Below are positions 18,026-26,548 of a stretch of 64,000 nucleotides of DNA, piece after piece. The stretch's first letter is position 1; each line of letters opens with the position of its first letter. Source of the DNA: Arthrobacter sp. N199823 (GTDB taxonomy: Bacteria > Actinomycetota > Actinomycetes > Actinomycetales > Micrococcaceae). The DNA lies in NCBI RefSeq assembly GCF_002929705.1, contig NZ_PJIN01000001.1:685244-749243 (forward strand), written 5' to 3'. Under the pieces are notes generated by a model, which saw only the letters and a program-made list of their open reading frames with translations, was not told where the DNA came from and did no database searches. Both the position numbers and the translations under genes were made by a program.

Positions 18026-18838
18026 CTACTTATCCGTGTCGGAGCCTAGAATTTGACCGAACACAGGCCCAGGTGTGGGGCGCTTGGCCGTGATCCCATC
18101 GCCTGAGGACTGGTGCCGCAAGCGCCTCAGTACCCAAGGGAACAAGAACTCCCGGGCCCAGACCAGATCCTCGGCACGGGCCGCCTGCCACTTTTGGAGT
18201 GGCAGTGGCGTGGGTTCCAGTGGCACCAGCGAGTGCTGCACGTTCAGGGCATCGAGCGCCATCATGGCAATGGTGTGGTGTCCCAGCGGTGAAAAATGCA
18301 GCCTGTCCACGTCCCACATTTGTGTGCCGGCGGGCTGCCGCAGGGACCACATGTCCGCAATAATGGCGTCATGCCGAGCGGCGATGGTGCGCAGGTTCTC
18401 GTTGAAGATGGCAACCCGTCCGCGCACTATGCCCAGAACGGGAGTGTCACGGATGTCAGGACCGTTGAAGAGCAGCACCGTCGCACCAGACGCCGTCATG
18501 CGGGCCACGGCGGCATCGAGTTGTTCGGCCAAGGCGTCGGGGTCTGAGCCCGGGCGGATCAAATCGTTGCCGCCAGCGGAGATGCTGATCAGATCCGGCT
18601 TCAGTTCCAGTGCCGGTTCCAGCTGCTCGCCAAGAATCTGGCCCAGCAGCCGGCCGCGGATGGCTAGATTGGCGTACTTGAAATCCTCAGTACCATGGCT
18701 CAATTCTTCTGCCACCCTGTCGGCCCACCCGCGGTAGCCGCCGGGGCTGGAAGGCTCGGGGTCACCAATCCCTTCCGTGAAGGAGTCGCCCAAGGCGACA
18801 TAGCGGGTCCAGGGATGCATCAGTATTGAATCGTTCAC
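18026..18838 (-). CDS. SGNH/GDSL-type hydrolase
   Basis: Esterase/lipase fold. Block I is YVALGDSFTEGIGDP with the nucleophile Ser, block III is SISAGGNDLIRPG, and block V is WDVDRLHFSPLGHHTIA with the catalytic Asp and His. There is no signal peptide, so it is cytoplasmic. Residues after about 210 form a basic tail seen in related actinobacterial proteins. GTG at 18838 has GGAG very close; an in-frame ATG at 18820 is the alternative. It is divergent from the next hydrolase gene. Confidence 0.85.
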   Translation of the reverse strand: MNDSILMHPWTRYVALGDSFTEGIGDPEPSSPGGYRGWADRVAEELSHGTEDFKYANLAIRGRLLGQILGEQLEPALELKPDLISISAGGNDLIRPGSDPDALAEQLDAAVARMTASGATVLLFNGPDIRDTPVLGIVRGRVAIFNENLRTIAARHDAIIADMWSLRQPAGTQMWDVDRLHFSPLGHHTIAMMALDALNVQHSLVPLEPTPLPLQKWQAARAEDLVWAREFLFPWVLRRLRHQSSGDGITAKRPTPGPVFGQILGSDTDK

Positions 18839-18917
18839 CTCTCCATACTGCCCGGTAACTTGGCATATGCGCTACCCGCTTTTTTGGAGAGGGCAAGCTC
18901 CGTGGAAAGATGGGCCC

Positions 18918-19568
18918 ATGAATGCAACCCCTACAGTCCTTTGGTCACGTCCAGAAAATGAGCGCGCCGGAACTCCTCTTCTAGTCATCTTTCACGGCTA
19001 CGGCGCCGATGAGGCGGACCTGTTTTCCTTGGCAGATCAGCTCCCCACGGAGTTCACTGTCGCCTCTGTCCGGGCGCCGCTGCAGGCTGGCCCCGGATAC
19101 TCGTGGTTCCCGTTGAGGGACGATCTGAGCTACTCGGTGACGACAGTGACGGAGTCCGCATCCGCCGTCGAACAGTGGATTGATACGCTCCGTGACAACC
19201 ACTCCTCTGTGAGTTTGCTGGGATTCTCCCAAGGCATGTGCCTGGCCACGTCACTGCTGCGCCACCGCCCGTCCGATTACGCCGCCGTGGTGGGACTGTC
19301 CGGATTTGTGGTTGATGCGCAGGGTGACCCGTACTTTGATGACGCCGCCGTTGCCGCCGTGAAGCCAGAGATTTTCTGGGGGCGCGATCAAGCCGATCCG
19401 GTCATTCCGCAGGCAGCCGTCGAGGCAACGAACACGTGGATGCACGCCCATGCCAAGCTCACCAAGGTCCTCTACACAGGTATTTGGCACGGCATCAACG
19501 CCCAGGAAATCGCGCACGTGGGCGAATTCCTGCAGTACAAGGTCTTGAACGCGCAGGCTGCTAAGTAA
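18918..19568 (+). CDS. Alpha/beta hydrolase, phospholipase/carboxylesterase type
   Basis: Small cytoplasmic serine hydrolase. The nucleophile elbow is LLGFSQGMCLATSLL, the oxyanion region LLVIFHGYGADEADLF, and the Asp and His of the triad are plausibly in GRDQADPVIP and TGIWHGINAQEI. The ATG at 18918 with GGAAAGA upstream gives 216 residues, the usual size of the family. The frame extends 17 codons further out without a good ribosome site. Substrate unknown. Confidence 0.82.
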   Translation: MNATPTVLWSRPENERAGTPLLVIFHGYGADEADLFSLADQLPTEFTVASVRAPLQAGPGYSWFPLRDDLSYSVTTVTESASAVEQWIDTLRDNHSSVSLLGFSQGMCLATSLLRHRPSDYAAVVGLSGFVVDAQGDPYFDDAAVAAVKPEIFWGRDQADPVIPQAAVEATNTWMHAHAKLTKVLYTGIWHGINAQEIAHVGEFLQYKVLNAQAAK

Positions 19569-19581
19569 TTCTTAAAGTACG

Positions 19582-19610
19582 ACGGCGGCACCCGAGTTGG
19601 GTGCCGCCGT
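19582..19610 (+). terminator. Rho-independent-like hairpin after the hydrolase gene
   Basis: Perfect 12-bp stem ACGGCGGCACCC / GGGTGCCGCCGT with loop gagtt, starting 14 bases after the stop. The following TCGTTCG has no run of T, so it is a weak classical terminator. The S4 gene converges from the other side. Confidence 0.7.
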
Positions 19611-19683
19611 TCGTTCGCTGCCTCCCAAGCCTCGCAAGCTCGGCTCGGGACCCTCGGCAGCTCTCTAAGCGCTGGGTGGTGCG

Positions 19684-19914
19684 TTAGCCGCCCGTGGTGA
19701 TACGAACCGATTCGCCGTTCACCGTGACGGTGTCGCCGGGGTGGAGCTGGCGGCCGCGGCGGTCATCGATCTCGCCGTTGACCTTAACCAAGCCGTTTTT
19801 GATGAGCTCGGTGGCTTCGACGCCGTCCTCGACCAGGCTGGCAAGCTTGAGCAGCTGGCCCAGGCGGATCATGTCGTCGCGGATGGGGATTTCAATGATC
19901 TCGTGTGCACTCAT
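19684..19914 (-). CDS. S4-domain RNA-binding protein
   Basis: A 76-residue protein that is almost wholly one S4 domain: IRLGQLLKLASLVEDGVEATELIKNGLVKVNGEIDDRR, then GDTVTVNG. This is the alpha-L motif that binds structured RNA, as in the YaaA/YlmH-like small S4 proteins. The ATG at 19914 starts right before HEIIEIPIRDD; the longer frame adds 16 unlikely residues. A role in ribosome or RNA handling is inferred. Confidence 0.8.
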   Translation of the reverse strand: MSAHEIIEIPIRDDMIRLGQLLKLASLVEDGVEATELIKNGLVKVNGEIDDRRGRQLHPGDTVTVNGESVRITTGG

Positions 19915-19983
19915 GTAGTTAATTGTGCCGCATGGATGGGGCGGCTGTTTACGCTCTGCCAAAGCCTAGTTTTGAGCGGCGGC

Positions 19984-20661
19984 TTACGGCTGCTTTGGTC
20001 CGCGGACGAGGCCAACGATCAGCAGGTAGAGCGCCACGATGATCGGCAGGGCCAGCACAACAGCGATCGCCAGCTCGGGGAGGGAGAATCCCAAGGGGTT
20101 GTAGTCCGAGATGATCACCTCTTCCCCCGGGGATCCGAAGCTAAGCGTCTGCCTCACAGGCAGAATGGCAAGCAGCAATGCACCCGGAACCCCGCCGGGA
20201 ATCAGGACTGTGCCCATGATCTTCTCCCACGTCTTCCAGCGGGTCCCCATCCATAGGCCGGCCACCCCGAAGAGCCAGCCGATTCCGGCCAAGAATGCAC
20301 CAAAGGGGAGAAGGATGCAGGTGGCCACCACCCACAAGGTTGAGGACTGGTGGCGCTGTGCCGGCAGTTGCTTCTGCGGCGCGCCGGGCGGGAACTGCGC
20401 GCTAGGAAACGGTTTGGCGAAATCATGCCCACCGGAGCCATCCATGTCTGACCCTGCCAACCCGGCGGCGATGTCGTCCGGGCTGCCCAGTCCGGCCAGG
20501 ATTTCCGCGGTGGACTGTCCTCCTCGCTCGAGCGCTTCCGCAATGTGTTCGCGGACTCCAAAGAGAATTTCCCCGGACTGCTCGGCGGGCAGCTGTGCCA
20601 GCCTCGCCTGGATGGCGGCCAGATAGCTGCGAACCTCGGGTGCCGCATGATCGTGATTCAT
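19984..20661 (-). CDS. HAAS-domain membrane protein
   Basis: Residues 8-55 (VRSYLAAIQARLAQLPAEQSGEILFGVREHIAEALERG) match the HAAS signalling domain that is regularly paired with PadR regulators. After a linker, four hydrophobic segments follow (about 105-135, 165-180, 200-222). Its ATG overlaps the stop of the padR gene by 4 bases, which is the normal arrangement. Such proteins are thought to report membrane or envelope state; the exact role is unknown. Confidence 0.78.
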   Translation of the reverse strand: MNHDHAAPEVRSYLAAIQARLAQLPAEQSGEILFGVREHIAEALERGGQSTAEILAGLGSPDDIAAGLAGSDMDGSGGHDFAKPFPSAQFPPGAPQKQLPAQRHQSSTLWVVATCILLPFGAFLAGIGWLFGVAGLWMGTRWKTWEKIMGTVLIPGGVPGALLLAILPVRQTLSFGSPGEEVIISDYNPLGFSLPELAIAVVLALPIIVALYLLIVGLVRGPKQP

Positions 20662-21005
20662 GGTGTTCCCCCGGTAGTGGATTTGAGTGTGTCAGACACA
20701 GAAGCGCTGAAGGTTTCCCAGACGCTGGCAAAAGCAGCTAGTGATGCACTCCCGGTGTCCGTGAGCGTGTAGTAGCGGCGGGGCGCGCCCTGCGCGGATT
20801 CCTGCCAGCTGGTTTCCACTAGTCCGTTGCGGCGCAGTCGGGCCAAGAGTGGATACAGCGTGCCCTCGCTGGTGAGCAGCCCGCGGTTCTGGAGGCCGTT
20901 TGCTATGTCCAGCCCGTACATTTCTCCGTCACCAATCGTGGCGAGGACGCAGTACTCCAGAACCCCTTTCCGGAGGTTGGTGCTGACGGTGTCGTTGAGT
21001 ACCAT
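20658..21005 (-). CDS. PadR-family transcriptional regulator
   Basis: Winged-helix repressor of about 115 residues. From the ATG at 21005 the protein reads NLRKGVLEYCVLATIGDGEMYGLDIA, the typical PadR opening, then the winged helix TSEGTLYPLLARLRRNGLVETSW with RYYTLT as the wing. Longer in-frame starts add only low-quality sequence. It forms a two-gene unit with the HAAS membrane protein and probably controls it. It is divergent from the lactonase gene. Confidence 0.87.
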   Translation of the reverse strand: MVLNDTVSTNLRKGVLEYCVLATIGDGEMYGLDIANGLQNRGLLTSEGTLYPLLARLRRNGLVETSWQESAQGAPRRYYTLTDTGSASLAAFASVWETFSASVSDTLKSTTGGTP

Positions 21006-21119
21006 GCAATGCACAGTACCTTGTGTTGCGCAGTCATGCAACGGTTTTTGGGCGGTGGGCGCGGTAGCGTAGACGCAGAATTCCAGCATGAGAAGACACA
21101 ACGATCAGGAGAGCCAAAC

Positions 21120-22205
21120 ATGCCCACCACCCCCGAACTGATTGTCAGCGGCTACACCAGGGAAGGTTATGGTGCTGGGCCCGGGATGGTGCGCTACGCG
21201 TTGTTGGCCGATGGCACCGTGGGGGAGCAACTGGCACAAGGCACAGCCGTATCAAATCCATCGTTCCTGGCCGACGGCGGTGCCGTTCTGTTCGCTGTTG
21301 AGGAGATGGAACACGGCAACGTGGTCGCGGTGGACCCATGGTCACTAGAGGTGCTCGGTAGGGTTTCCAGCGGTGGCGCCGACAGCTGCCATGTGGCACT
21401 CGTGGACGGTGCGGTGTGGGTTGCCAACTACTCATCGGGAACGGCGGCAGTCCTTCCCGTTGAAGATGTTGTGGGTGTGGGCATTAATTCCGTTTCGCAC
21501 GTAGCACCCGTCCAGCCCATAGTCCTGGCACATCCGGGCAGCGGTCCCGTGTCGGATCGCCAAGGTGAATCTCATGCGCATCAGGTCAAGGCCACGCCGT
21601 GGGGCACCGTTCTGGTCGCGGACCTTGGCGCGGACAGGGTGGATGAATACTCCGCCGAGTCCCAGGTTCGCCTAGGCTCCGCAGAACTGCCGCCGGGGAC
21701 GGGTCCGCGCCATGTCGCCATCAAGGGCGAGTTTCTTCTGGTTGCCGGTGAACTCGATGGCTGCCTGCACGTCATGAGGCGCACGGTACGCGATGCGCAC
21801 GGCGAATATTTTTGGCACTGGCTGTTCAAGGTCCCCTTGGCAGAGAACAGCCAAGTCATAGCGGATGCGGATCAGTTCTTCCCCTCGCACATTCAGCTCT
21901 CCGATGATGGCAGCAAACTTTATTCCGCAGTTCGCGGTCCCGACACCGTGGTGGTTTTAGACGTCAGTGGATTGAACGTTCCGGAGAACTCCGACGCGGC
22001 ACCCACTCCGCCGCGGTTCCTGCAGCAGCAATCCAGCGGAGGAATGTGGCCGCGGCACTTTGCCGTTGCCACTAACAAAATGTACGTTGCCAATCAAAAT
22101 TCCAACTCCGTGGCTGTCTTTAACATCGACAGCCAGGGGCTGCTCGGCCTGGAGCCCATCCAGTCCGTGGAATTTGGCAGTCCCACCTGCGTTTTGCCGC
22201 GCTAA
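21120..22205 (+). CDS. Beta-propeller lactonase-family protein
   Basis: Resembles the 6-phosphogluconolactonase YbhE/Pgl-type seven-bladed propeller. Blade-like repeats include DSCHVALVDGAVWVANYSSGTAAVLPV, GPRHVAIKGEFLLVAGELDG, SHIQLSDDGSKLYSAVRGPDTV and WPRHFAVATNKMYVANQNSNSV. There is no signal peptide, so it is cytoplasmic. The ATG at 21120 has AGGAGA 7 bases upstream. A role in the pentose phosphate pathway is possible, but no sugar-phosphate gene is nearby. Confidence 0.8.
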   Translation: MPTTPELIVSGYTREGYGAGPGMVRYALLADGTVGEQLAQGTAVSNPSFLADGGAVLFAVEEMEHGNVVAVDPWSLEVLGRVSSGGADSCHVALVDGAVWVANYSSGTAAVLPVEDVVGVGINSVSHVAPVQPIVLAHPGSGPVSDRQGESHAHQVKATPWGTVLVADLGADRVDEYSAESQVRLGSAELPPGTGPRHVAIKGEFLLVAGELDGCLHVMRRTVRDAHGEYFWHWLFKVPLAENSQVIADADQFFPSHIQLSDDGSKLYSAVRGPDTVVVLDVSGLNVPENSDAAPTPPRFLQQQSSGGMWPRHFAVATNKMYVANQNSNSVAVFNIDSQGLLGLEPIQSVEFGSPTCVLPR

Positions 22206-22261
22206 CAGCGCAAGGGTGGGCCAACAGCTCAAGTCTTGAGTCCGGCGTCGTGCTTCCTGCC

Positions 22262-22440
22262 TTTTATGCGCCAGACTGACGGCGAGTTCGGCGCACAAGG
22301 GACCCACCGTTGTTTTATGCGCTGAACTTGCAGGCGAGTTTGGCGCATAAGGCACCCCGCCCACTTTTATGCGCCAGACTGACCACGAGTTTGGCGCACA
22401 AGACACCAGGCGCCGGATTCCTCCCCGGTTCAGCGCATAA
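22262..22440. repeat. Array of TTTTATGCGC hairpin units ahead of glyS
   Basis: TTTTATGCGC occurs at 22262, 22313 and 22365, about 51 bases apart. Each unit closes with its complement form (GGCGCACAAG, GGCGCATAAGG, GGCGCACAAG). Within a unit, GCGCCAGACT pairs with AGTTTGGCGC, giving a hairpin of about 12-15 bp with a short loop. A fourth closing half, CAGCGCATAAGGG, is at 22431. The array fills most of the 326-base lactonase-glyS gap. It is not a T-box: no specifier loop or antiterminator bulge was found. Confidence 0.85.
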
Positions 22441-22531
22441 GGGAACAATTCCACCGGATGGCCACCGAACTGTAAGCTTGAGCGCGGGACGGACCGCACC
22501 CAGCGGCCTCGTAAGTAATAGGAGTAATACA

Positions 22532-23917
22532 GTGGCGCCTCAGTCCAAGCTTGACCAGGTCATTTCACTCGCGAAACGTCGCGGCTTTGTTTTTCAGGCC
22601 GGTGAGATTTACGGCGGTTCACGCTCCGCCTGGGACTACGGCCCCCTCGGTGTTGAGCTGAAGGAAAACATCAAGCGCGAATGGTGGCAGTCCTTCGTTC
22701 GTGGACGCGAGGACATGGTGGGACTCGATTCCTCCATCATCTTGCCCAAGGCCGTTTGGGAAGCCTCAGGCCACGTGGCAACGTTCACCGACCCGCTGGT
22801 CGAGTGCACCCAGTGCCACAAGCGCCACCGCCAGGACCACCTCGTCGAGGCATTCGTGGCGAAGAAGAAGCGCCAGCCCGAAGATGGCATGAGCGAGATC
22901 GTGTGCCCCGACTGCGGCACCAAGGGCCAGTTCACGGAGCCGCAGTTGTTCTCCGGCCTCATGAAGACGTTCCTCGGCCCGGTCGACAGCGAGGCCGGCA
23001 TGGCCTACATGCGCCCGGAAACCGCGCAGGGCATCTTTGTGAACTTCAACAACGTGCTGACTACCAGCCGTAAGAAGCCCCCCTTTGGCATTGGCCAGAT
23101 CGGTAAGGCGTTCCGCAACGAGATCACACCCGGAAACTTCATCTTCCGCACCCGTGAATTCGAGCAGATGGAAATTGAGTTCTTTGTCCCCGGCGAAGAC
23201 GCCGAGAAGTGGTTCAAGGAATGGGTTGAGCTGTGCTGGGATTGGTTCATCGATTTGGGTATCAACCCGGAGAACATGCGCCGCTTTGACGTCCCCGAGG
23301 ACGAGCGTGCTCACTACTCCGCCGGTACCATCGACTTTGAGTACAACTTTGGTTTCCAGGGTTCCAAGTGGGGCGAGCTCATGGGTGTCGCTAACCGTAC
23401 CGATTATGACCTCGGCTCGCACTCCAAGGGTTCCGGCACGGACCTGAGCTACTTCAACCAGGCCACGGGCGAGCGGTTCACCCCGTACGTGATCGAGCCC
23501 TCCTTCGGCCTGACCCGGTCCATGATGGCGTTCCTGGTGGATGCATTTGTGGAAGATGAAGCCCCCAACGCCAAGGGCGGCGTGGACAAGCGCACCGTTC
23601 TGAAGTTGGATCCGCGTCTGGCCCCCGTCAAGGCCGCCGTGCTTCCCTTGAGCCGCAACGAGGAGCTGTCCCCGAAGGCCAAGGAGCTCGCCAACACGCT
23701 GCGCAAGCACTGGAACATCGACTTCGACGACGCCGGCGCCATTGGCCGCCGCTACCGCCGCCAGGATGAGATCGGTACCCCGTTCTGCATCACGGTTGAC
23801 TTCGATACCCTCGAGGACAACGCCGTGACCATCCGTGAACGCGACACCATGAGCCAGGAACGCGTGCCGTTGGATCAGGTTCAGGCGTACTTGGCCACCC
23901 GTCTGTTAGGTGCCTAA
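22532..23917 (+). CDS. glyS: Glycyl-tRNA synthetase, class II single-subunit type
   Basis: Charges tRNA-Gly. Start GTG at 22532 with AGGAG 7 bases upstream gives 461 residues, normal for the bacterial alpha2 enzyme; the open frame runs 74 codons further out through the repeat array. The opening [23 protein letters not shown], motif 2 ([28 protein letters not shown]) and motif 3 ([16 protein letters not shown]) are clear. Residues about 91-128 form a zinc-ribbon-like insertion, CTQCHKRH and CPDCG. Confidence 0.95.
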   Translation: MAPQSKLDQVISLAKRRGFVFQAGEIYGGSRSAWDYGPLGVELKENIKREWWQSFVRGREDMVGLDSSIILPKAVWEASGHVATFTDPLVECTQCHKRHRQDHLVEAFVAKKKRQPEDGMSEIVCPDCGTKGQFTEPQLFSGLMKTFLGPVDSEAGMAYMRPETAQGIFVNFNNVLTTSRKKPPFGIGQIGKAFRNEITPGNFIFRTREFEQMEIEFFVPGEDAEKWFKEWVELCWDWFIDLGINPENMRRFDVPEDERAHYSAGTIDFEYNFGFQGSKWGELMGVANRTDYDLGSHSKGSGTDLSYFNQATGERFTPYVIEPSFGLTRSMMAFLVDAFVEDEAPNAKGGVDKRTVLKLDPRLAPVKAAVLPLSRNEELSPKAKELANTLRKHWNIDFDDAGAIGRRYRRQDEIGTPFCITVDFDTLEDNAVTIRERDTMSQERVPLDQVQAYLATRLLGA

Positions 23918-23920
23918 AAA

Positions 23921-24910
23921 GTGGCTGAACTTTCGTATCGGCCGTGGGAGGACGGCGACGATCTGACTCTCTTGGAGATTTGGGGAGACGCTGATTCGGC
24001 CCCGGCCGGGCAATTCCGTGCCGCTTTGACCCCGGCAACTGACGCTAATCCTTGGCGTCGCACCATCGTCGCCGAGGATCAGGGCATTCCGGTTGCGGCC
24101 GGCGTGGTCTATTCCACGAAGCTGCACCCTGCCCGGCTCTGGGTCTATGTTGAGGTCGCCAAGGACCACCGTCGCTCAGGCGTTGGCGCCACCTTGATGA
24201 CCATGTTGCGCCGTGAAGCTGACGGCGCGCTTGCTGCCGGTTTAGTAAGCACGACGGCGTTGCGCACCAAGGTTGCCCCCGGCACCTCGGGCGCGGAGTT
24301 CGCCGCGGCCATGGGGCTGAGCGTTTTGCAGCGCAACAGGGTTGTCGAGGTGGGCCCCGGCGCGCTGAAGCTTCCCATGTTCGGTGAGGGCACCGAGGAG
24401 GAAGCCACTGCACGCGTGCAGGATCTGGCAACCGGTTCGGTTGAGCTGACTGGAGTTGTGGGCCGCTACTACGAGTCCGTGAACCAGTGGGACCCCACCG
24501 GTCCGGTGAGCCCTGGCCTGGTTCAGCGCATGTTCCTGGACGATCTCACCGGCGCCCACGGTGCCTTGGTACTGCGGGCCGAGCCCGCCAGCGCCTTTGG
24601 TGGAGATGTTGCGCCGAGCAAGAAGGGCAAGATCCAGGCCTTTGCGCTCAGCTACTCACAGGGGCATATCGAGGCGTCGGAAGATGTCGCGGCCAGTGCC
24701 TCGGAGGTGTTCCTCGGTGTTGAACCGGCCCTGGAGAACGATGCGGCGGTGCAAGCCGTCTACGACCTGCTGGCCCTCATCACCCACCAGTACCCGGTCC
24801 TCCTGGAACTGGACGACTCCATGGAAGCTCTCTCCGCCGTGGTCAACCCCATGATCGCCGTCGGGGCAGCCAAGGTCCGCGGCACCGAAACCCTCGTCGT
24901 CGGCGAGTAA
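23921..24910 (+). CDS. GNAT-family N-acetyltransferase
   Basis: The N-terminal half is a GNAT domain with the acetyl-CoA site VEVAKDHRRSGVGATLMTMLRREA. The C-terminal half resembles a second, degenerate GNAT-like fold, so the 329 residues could be a tandem GNAT protein, common in actinobacteria. GTG start 3 bases after the glyS stop, so probably co-transcribed. The acceptor substrate is unknown. Confidence 0.75.
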   Translation: MAELSYRPWEDGDDLTLLEIWGDADSAPAGQFRAALTPATDANPWRRTIVAEDQGIPVAAGVVYSTKLHPARLWVYVEVAKDHRRSGVGATLMTMLRREADGALAAGLVSTTALRTKVAPGTSGAEFAAAMGLSVLQRNRVVEVGPGALKLPMFGEGTEEEATARVQDLATGSVELTGVVGRYYESVNQWDPTGPVSPGLVQRMFLDDLTGAHGALVLRAEPASAFGGDVAPSKKGKIQAFALSYSQGHIEASEDVAASASEVFLGVEPALENDAAVQAVYDLLALITHQYPVLLELDDSMEALSAVVNPMIAVGAAKVRGTETLVVGE

Positions 24911-24919
24911 CAGTTGGTC

Positions 24920-25191
24920 GGCGGCGGACTCGGACCCCTCGCGAGCAGTAAGATTTCTTCGGCCGCGGGCGGCCTCAGAAATCCATCCTCGCTCCGGGGC
25001 CCGAGCTCGCCGCCTCGTCAGTCGTCGTGCGCGCTGACGCTGAGCTCCGCCGCCGGCAGACGCTGGGTCTTTCGGCGCGACGGACTGGACAAGGAGTCGG
25101 GCTGGACTCCCGGAGCGGGGATGGATTTTCAAGGTCGCTCAGCGCCCGAGGAAATCTTACTGCCCGCGAGGGAGCCCAGCCCGACTCCGCC
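24920..25191. repeat. Long imperfect inverted repeat (about 270 bp) between GNAT and YibE/F genes
   Basis: The left arm 24920-24962 and right arm 25146-25191 are inverted copies with one 6-base indel; GCAGTAAGATTTC is exact. A second pair lies inside: GAAATCCATCCTCGCTCCGG near 24978-24997 is inverted near 25110-25130. The middle is G+C-rich. No open frame in it looks real. The whole 330-base gap consists of this structure plus the ribosome site of the next gene. Confidence 0.8.
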
Positions 25192-25240
25192 CCCACCCCA
25201 GCCGCCAACCGAACACAACCACAAGGACTGATCGCAGCCC

Positions 25241-26548
25241 ATGGGCCATTCACATTCGCACGTTGATGAATCTTCCCTGAGCCGGCCGGAGTTGCGCCGC
25301 CGTAAGGCGATGCGGCGCCGGGCGGTGGTGCTGTTGAGCTGGATTCTGGTGCCCTTAGCCGTGCTGACCATAGTGGCCATGGTGTTCATGTGGCCCAACG
25401 CGGACAGTGCCCCCGCGCAGACCGGAAATCCTTATGCTGCGGCGCCCGGGGCAAGCATCGATTCCGGCAAGGTGGTGCGCACCGTCACCGAGGACTGCTC
25501 CCTCAATACCGGAGGCAGCCCGGGGACCAGTTGCTTTGTTGCTTTTACAGCTGTTGAGGGCAAAGGGGAAGTCCCCGTCCTGATCAGCCCGGACATCGTG
25601 CAAACCCGTGGCGTCCACACCGGCGACACCATTAGATATTTGAACCTCTCCGAGTTGTCCGCCGTCACTGGTGTGGAAGCCAACGGTCCCCAGTATGTGT
25701 TTATGGACTTCGTACGGACCTTCCCCATGGGCTTGCTGGCCGTGCTGTACGCCGTAGTGGTGGTGGCCGTGGCGCGCTGGCGTGGTTTCCGGGCCATTGT
25801 GGGTCTGGCCGGGGCGTTCGGACTGCTTGCCTGGTTCATTCTGCCGGCGTTGGCGCAGGGCCAGCCACCCATGCTGGTGGCGCTAGTAGGCTCCTCGGCC
25901 ATCATGTTTGGGGTGTTGTACTTTGCCCACGGCTTCTCAGCCCGAACCTCCACGGCCCTGCTAGGCACCTTGTTTGGGCTCGGCGTCACGGCAGGACTCG
26001 CCTGGTGGGCAGTGGATGCCGCGGCCTTGGCGGGCCACTCAGGCGAATACGGCTACCAGCTCTTGAACATGACTCAGGGGATGTCCCTGTCCGGCATGAT
26101 CCTGTGCGGTCTGGTGATCTCCGGCCTGGGCGTGCTCAACGATGTCACCATCACCCAATCCTCCGCCGTGTGGGAACTCTACGAACTTGCGCCCAACACC
26201 AGCACCCGGGAACTGTTCACCTCGGCCATGCGCATTGGCCGCGACCACATCGCCTCCACGGTCTACACCATTGCCTTTGCCTACGCAGGAAGCGCCATCC
26301 CGGTGCTGCTCATGGTGTCGCTTTTCGACCAGCAATTACTCCTCGCCCTCACCGGATCCGAGCTCGCCGAGGAGATTGTGCGCATCCTTGTCGGCTCCAT
26401 CGGCCTGGTTCTGGCCATCCCCGTCACCACGGCGGTGGCGGTTGCCGTGGTCAAAGCCACCGGCCGTCCCCAGGCTCAATCGGTTCAGGACTCACCGGAC
26501 GCTGTGCATGGTGAAGCGGCGGGCCACAAGGTTTTGGACGGCGTCTAG
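25241..26548 (+). CDS. YibE/F-like multi-pass membrane protein
   Basis: A basic N-terminal head with RRRKAMRRR, one helix at about 27-48, an extracytoplasmic domain of about 100 residues, then about seven helices. GLVISGLGVLNDVTITQSSAVWEL and MRIGRDHIASTVYTIAFAYAG are typical YibE/F blocks. Function of the family is not established. Its last 57 bases overlap the end of the convergent monooxygenase gene. Confidence 0.82.
   Translation: MGHSHSHVDESSLSRPELRRRKAMRRRAVVLLSWILVPLAVLTIVAMVFMWPNADSAPAQTGNPYAAAPGASIDSGKVVRTVTEDCSLNTGGSPGTSCFVAFTAVEGKGEVPVLISPDIVQTRGVHTGDTIRYLNLSELSAVTGVEANGPQYVFMDFVRTFPMGLLAVLYAVVVVAVARWRGFRAIVGLAGAFGLLAWFILPALAQGQPPMLVALVGSSAIMFGVLYFAHGFSARTSTALLGTLFGLGVTAGLAWWAVDAAALAGHSGEYGYQLLNMTQGMSLSGMILCGLVISGLGVLNDVTITQSSAVWELYELAPNTSTRELFTSAMRIGRDHIASTVYTIAFAYAGSAIPVLLMVSLFDQQLLLALTGSELAEEIVRILVGSIGLVLAIPVTTAVAVAVVKATGRPQAQSVQDSPDAVHGEAAGHKVLDGV

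Noticed and set aside
20985-21060. PadR operator in the padR-lactonase gap
   Set aside because: TGCAATGCAC and GTGTTGCGCA are only 6 of 10 symmetric; too weak to call.
22206-22531. T-box leader before glyS
   Set aside because: No T-box sequence, specifier loop or terminator/antiterminator pair. The region is a hairpin array.
22310-22531. Extra 74 N-terminal residues of glyS
   Set aside because: The frame passes through the repeat array; the GTG at 22532 has a clear AGGAG and gives normal length.
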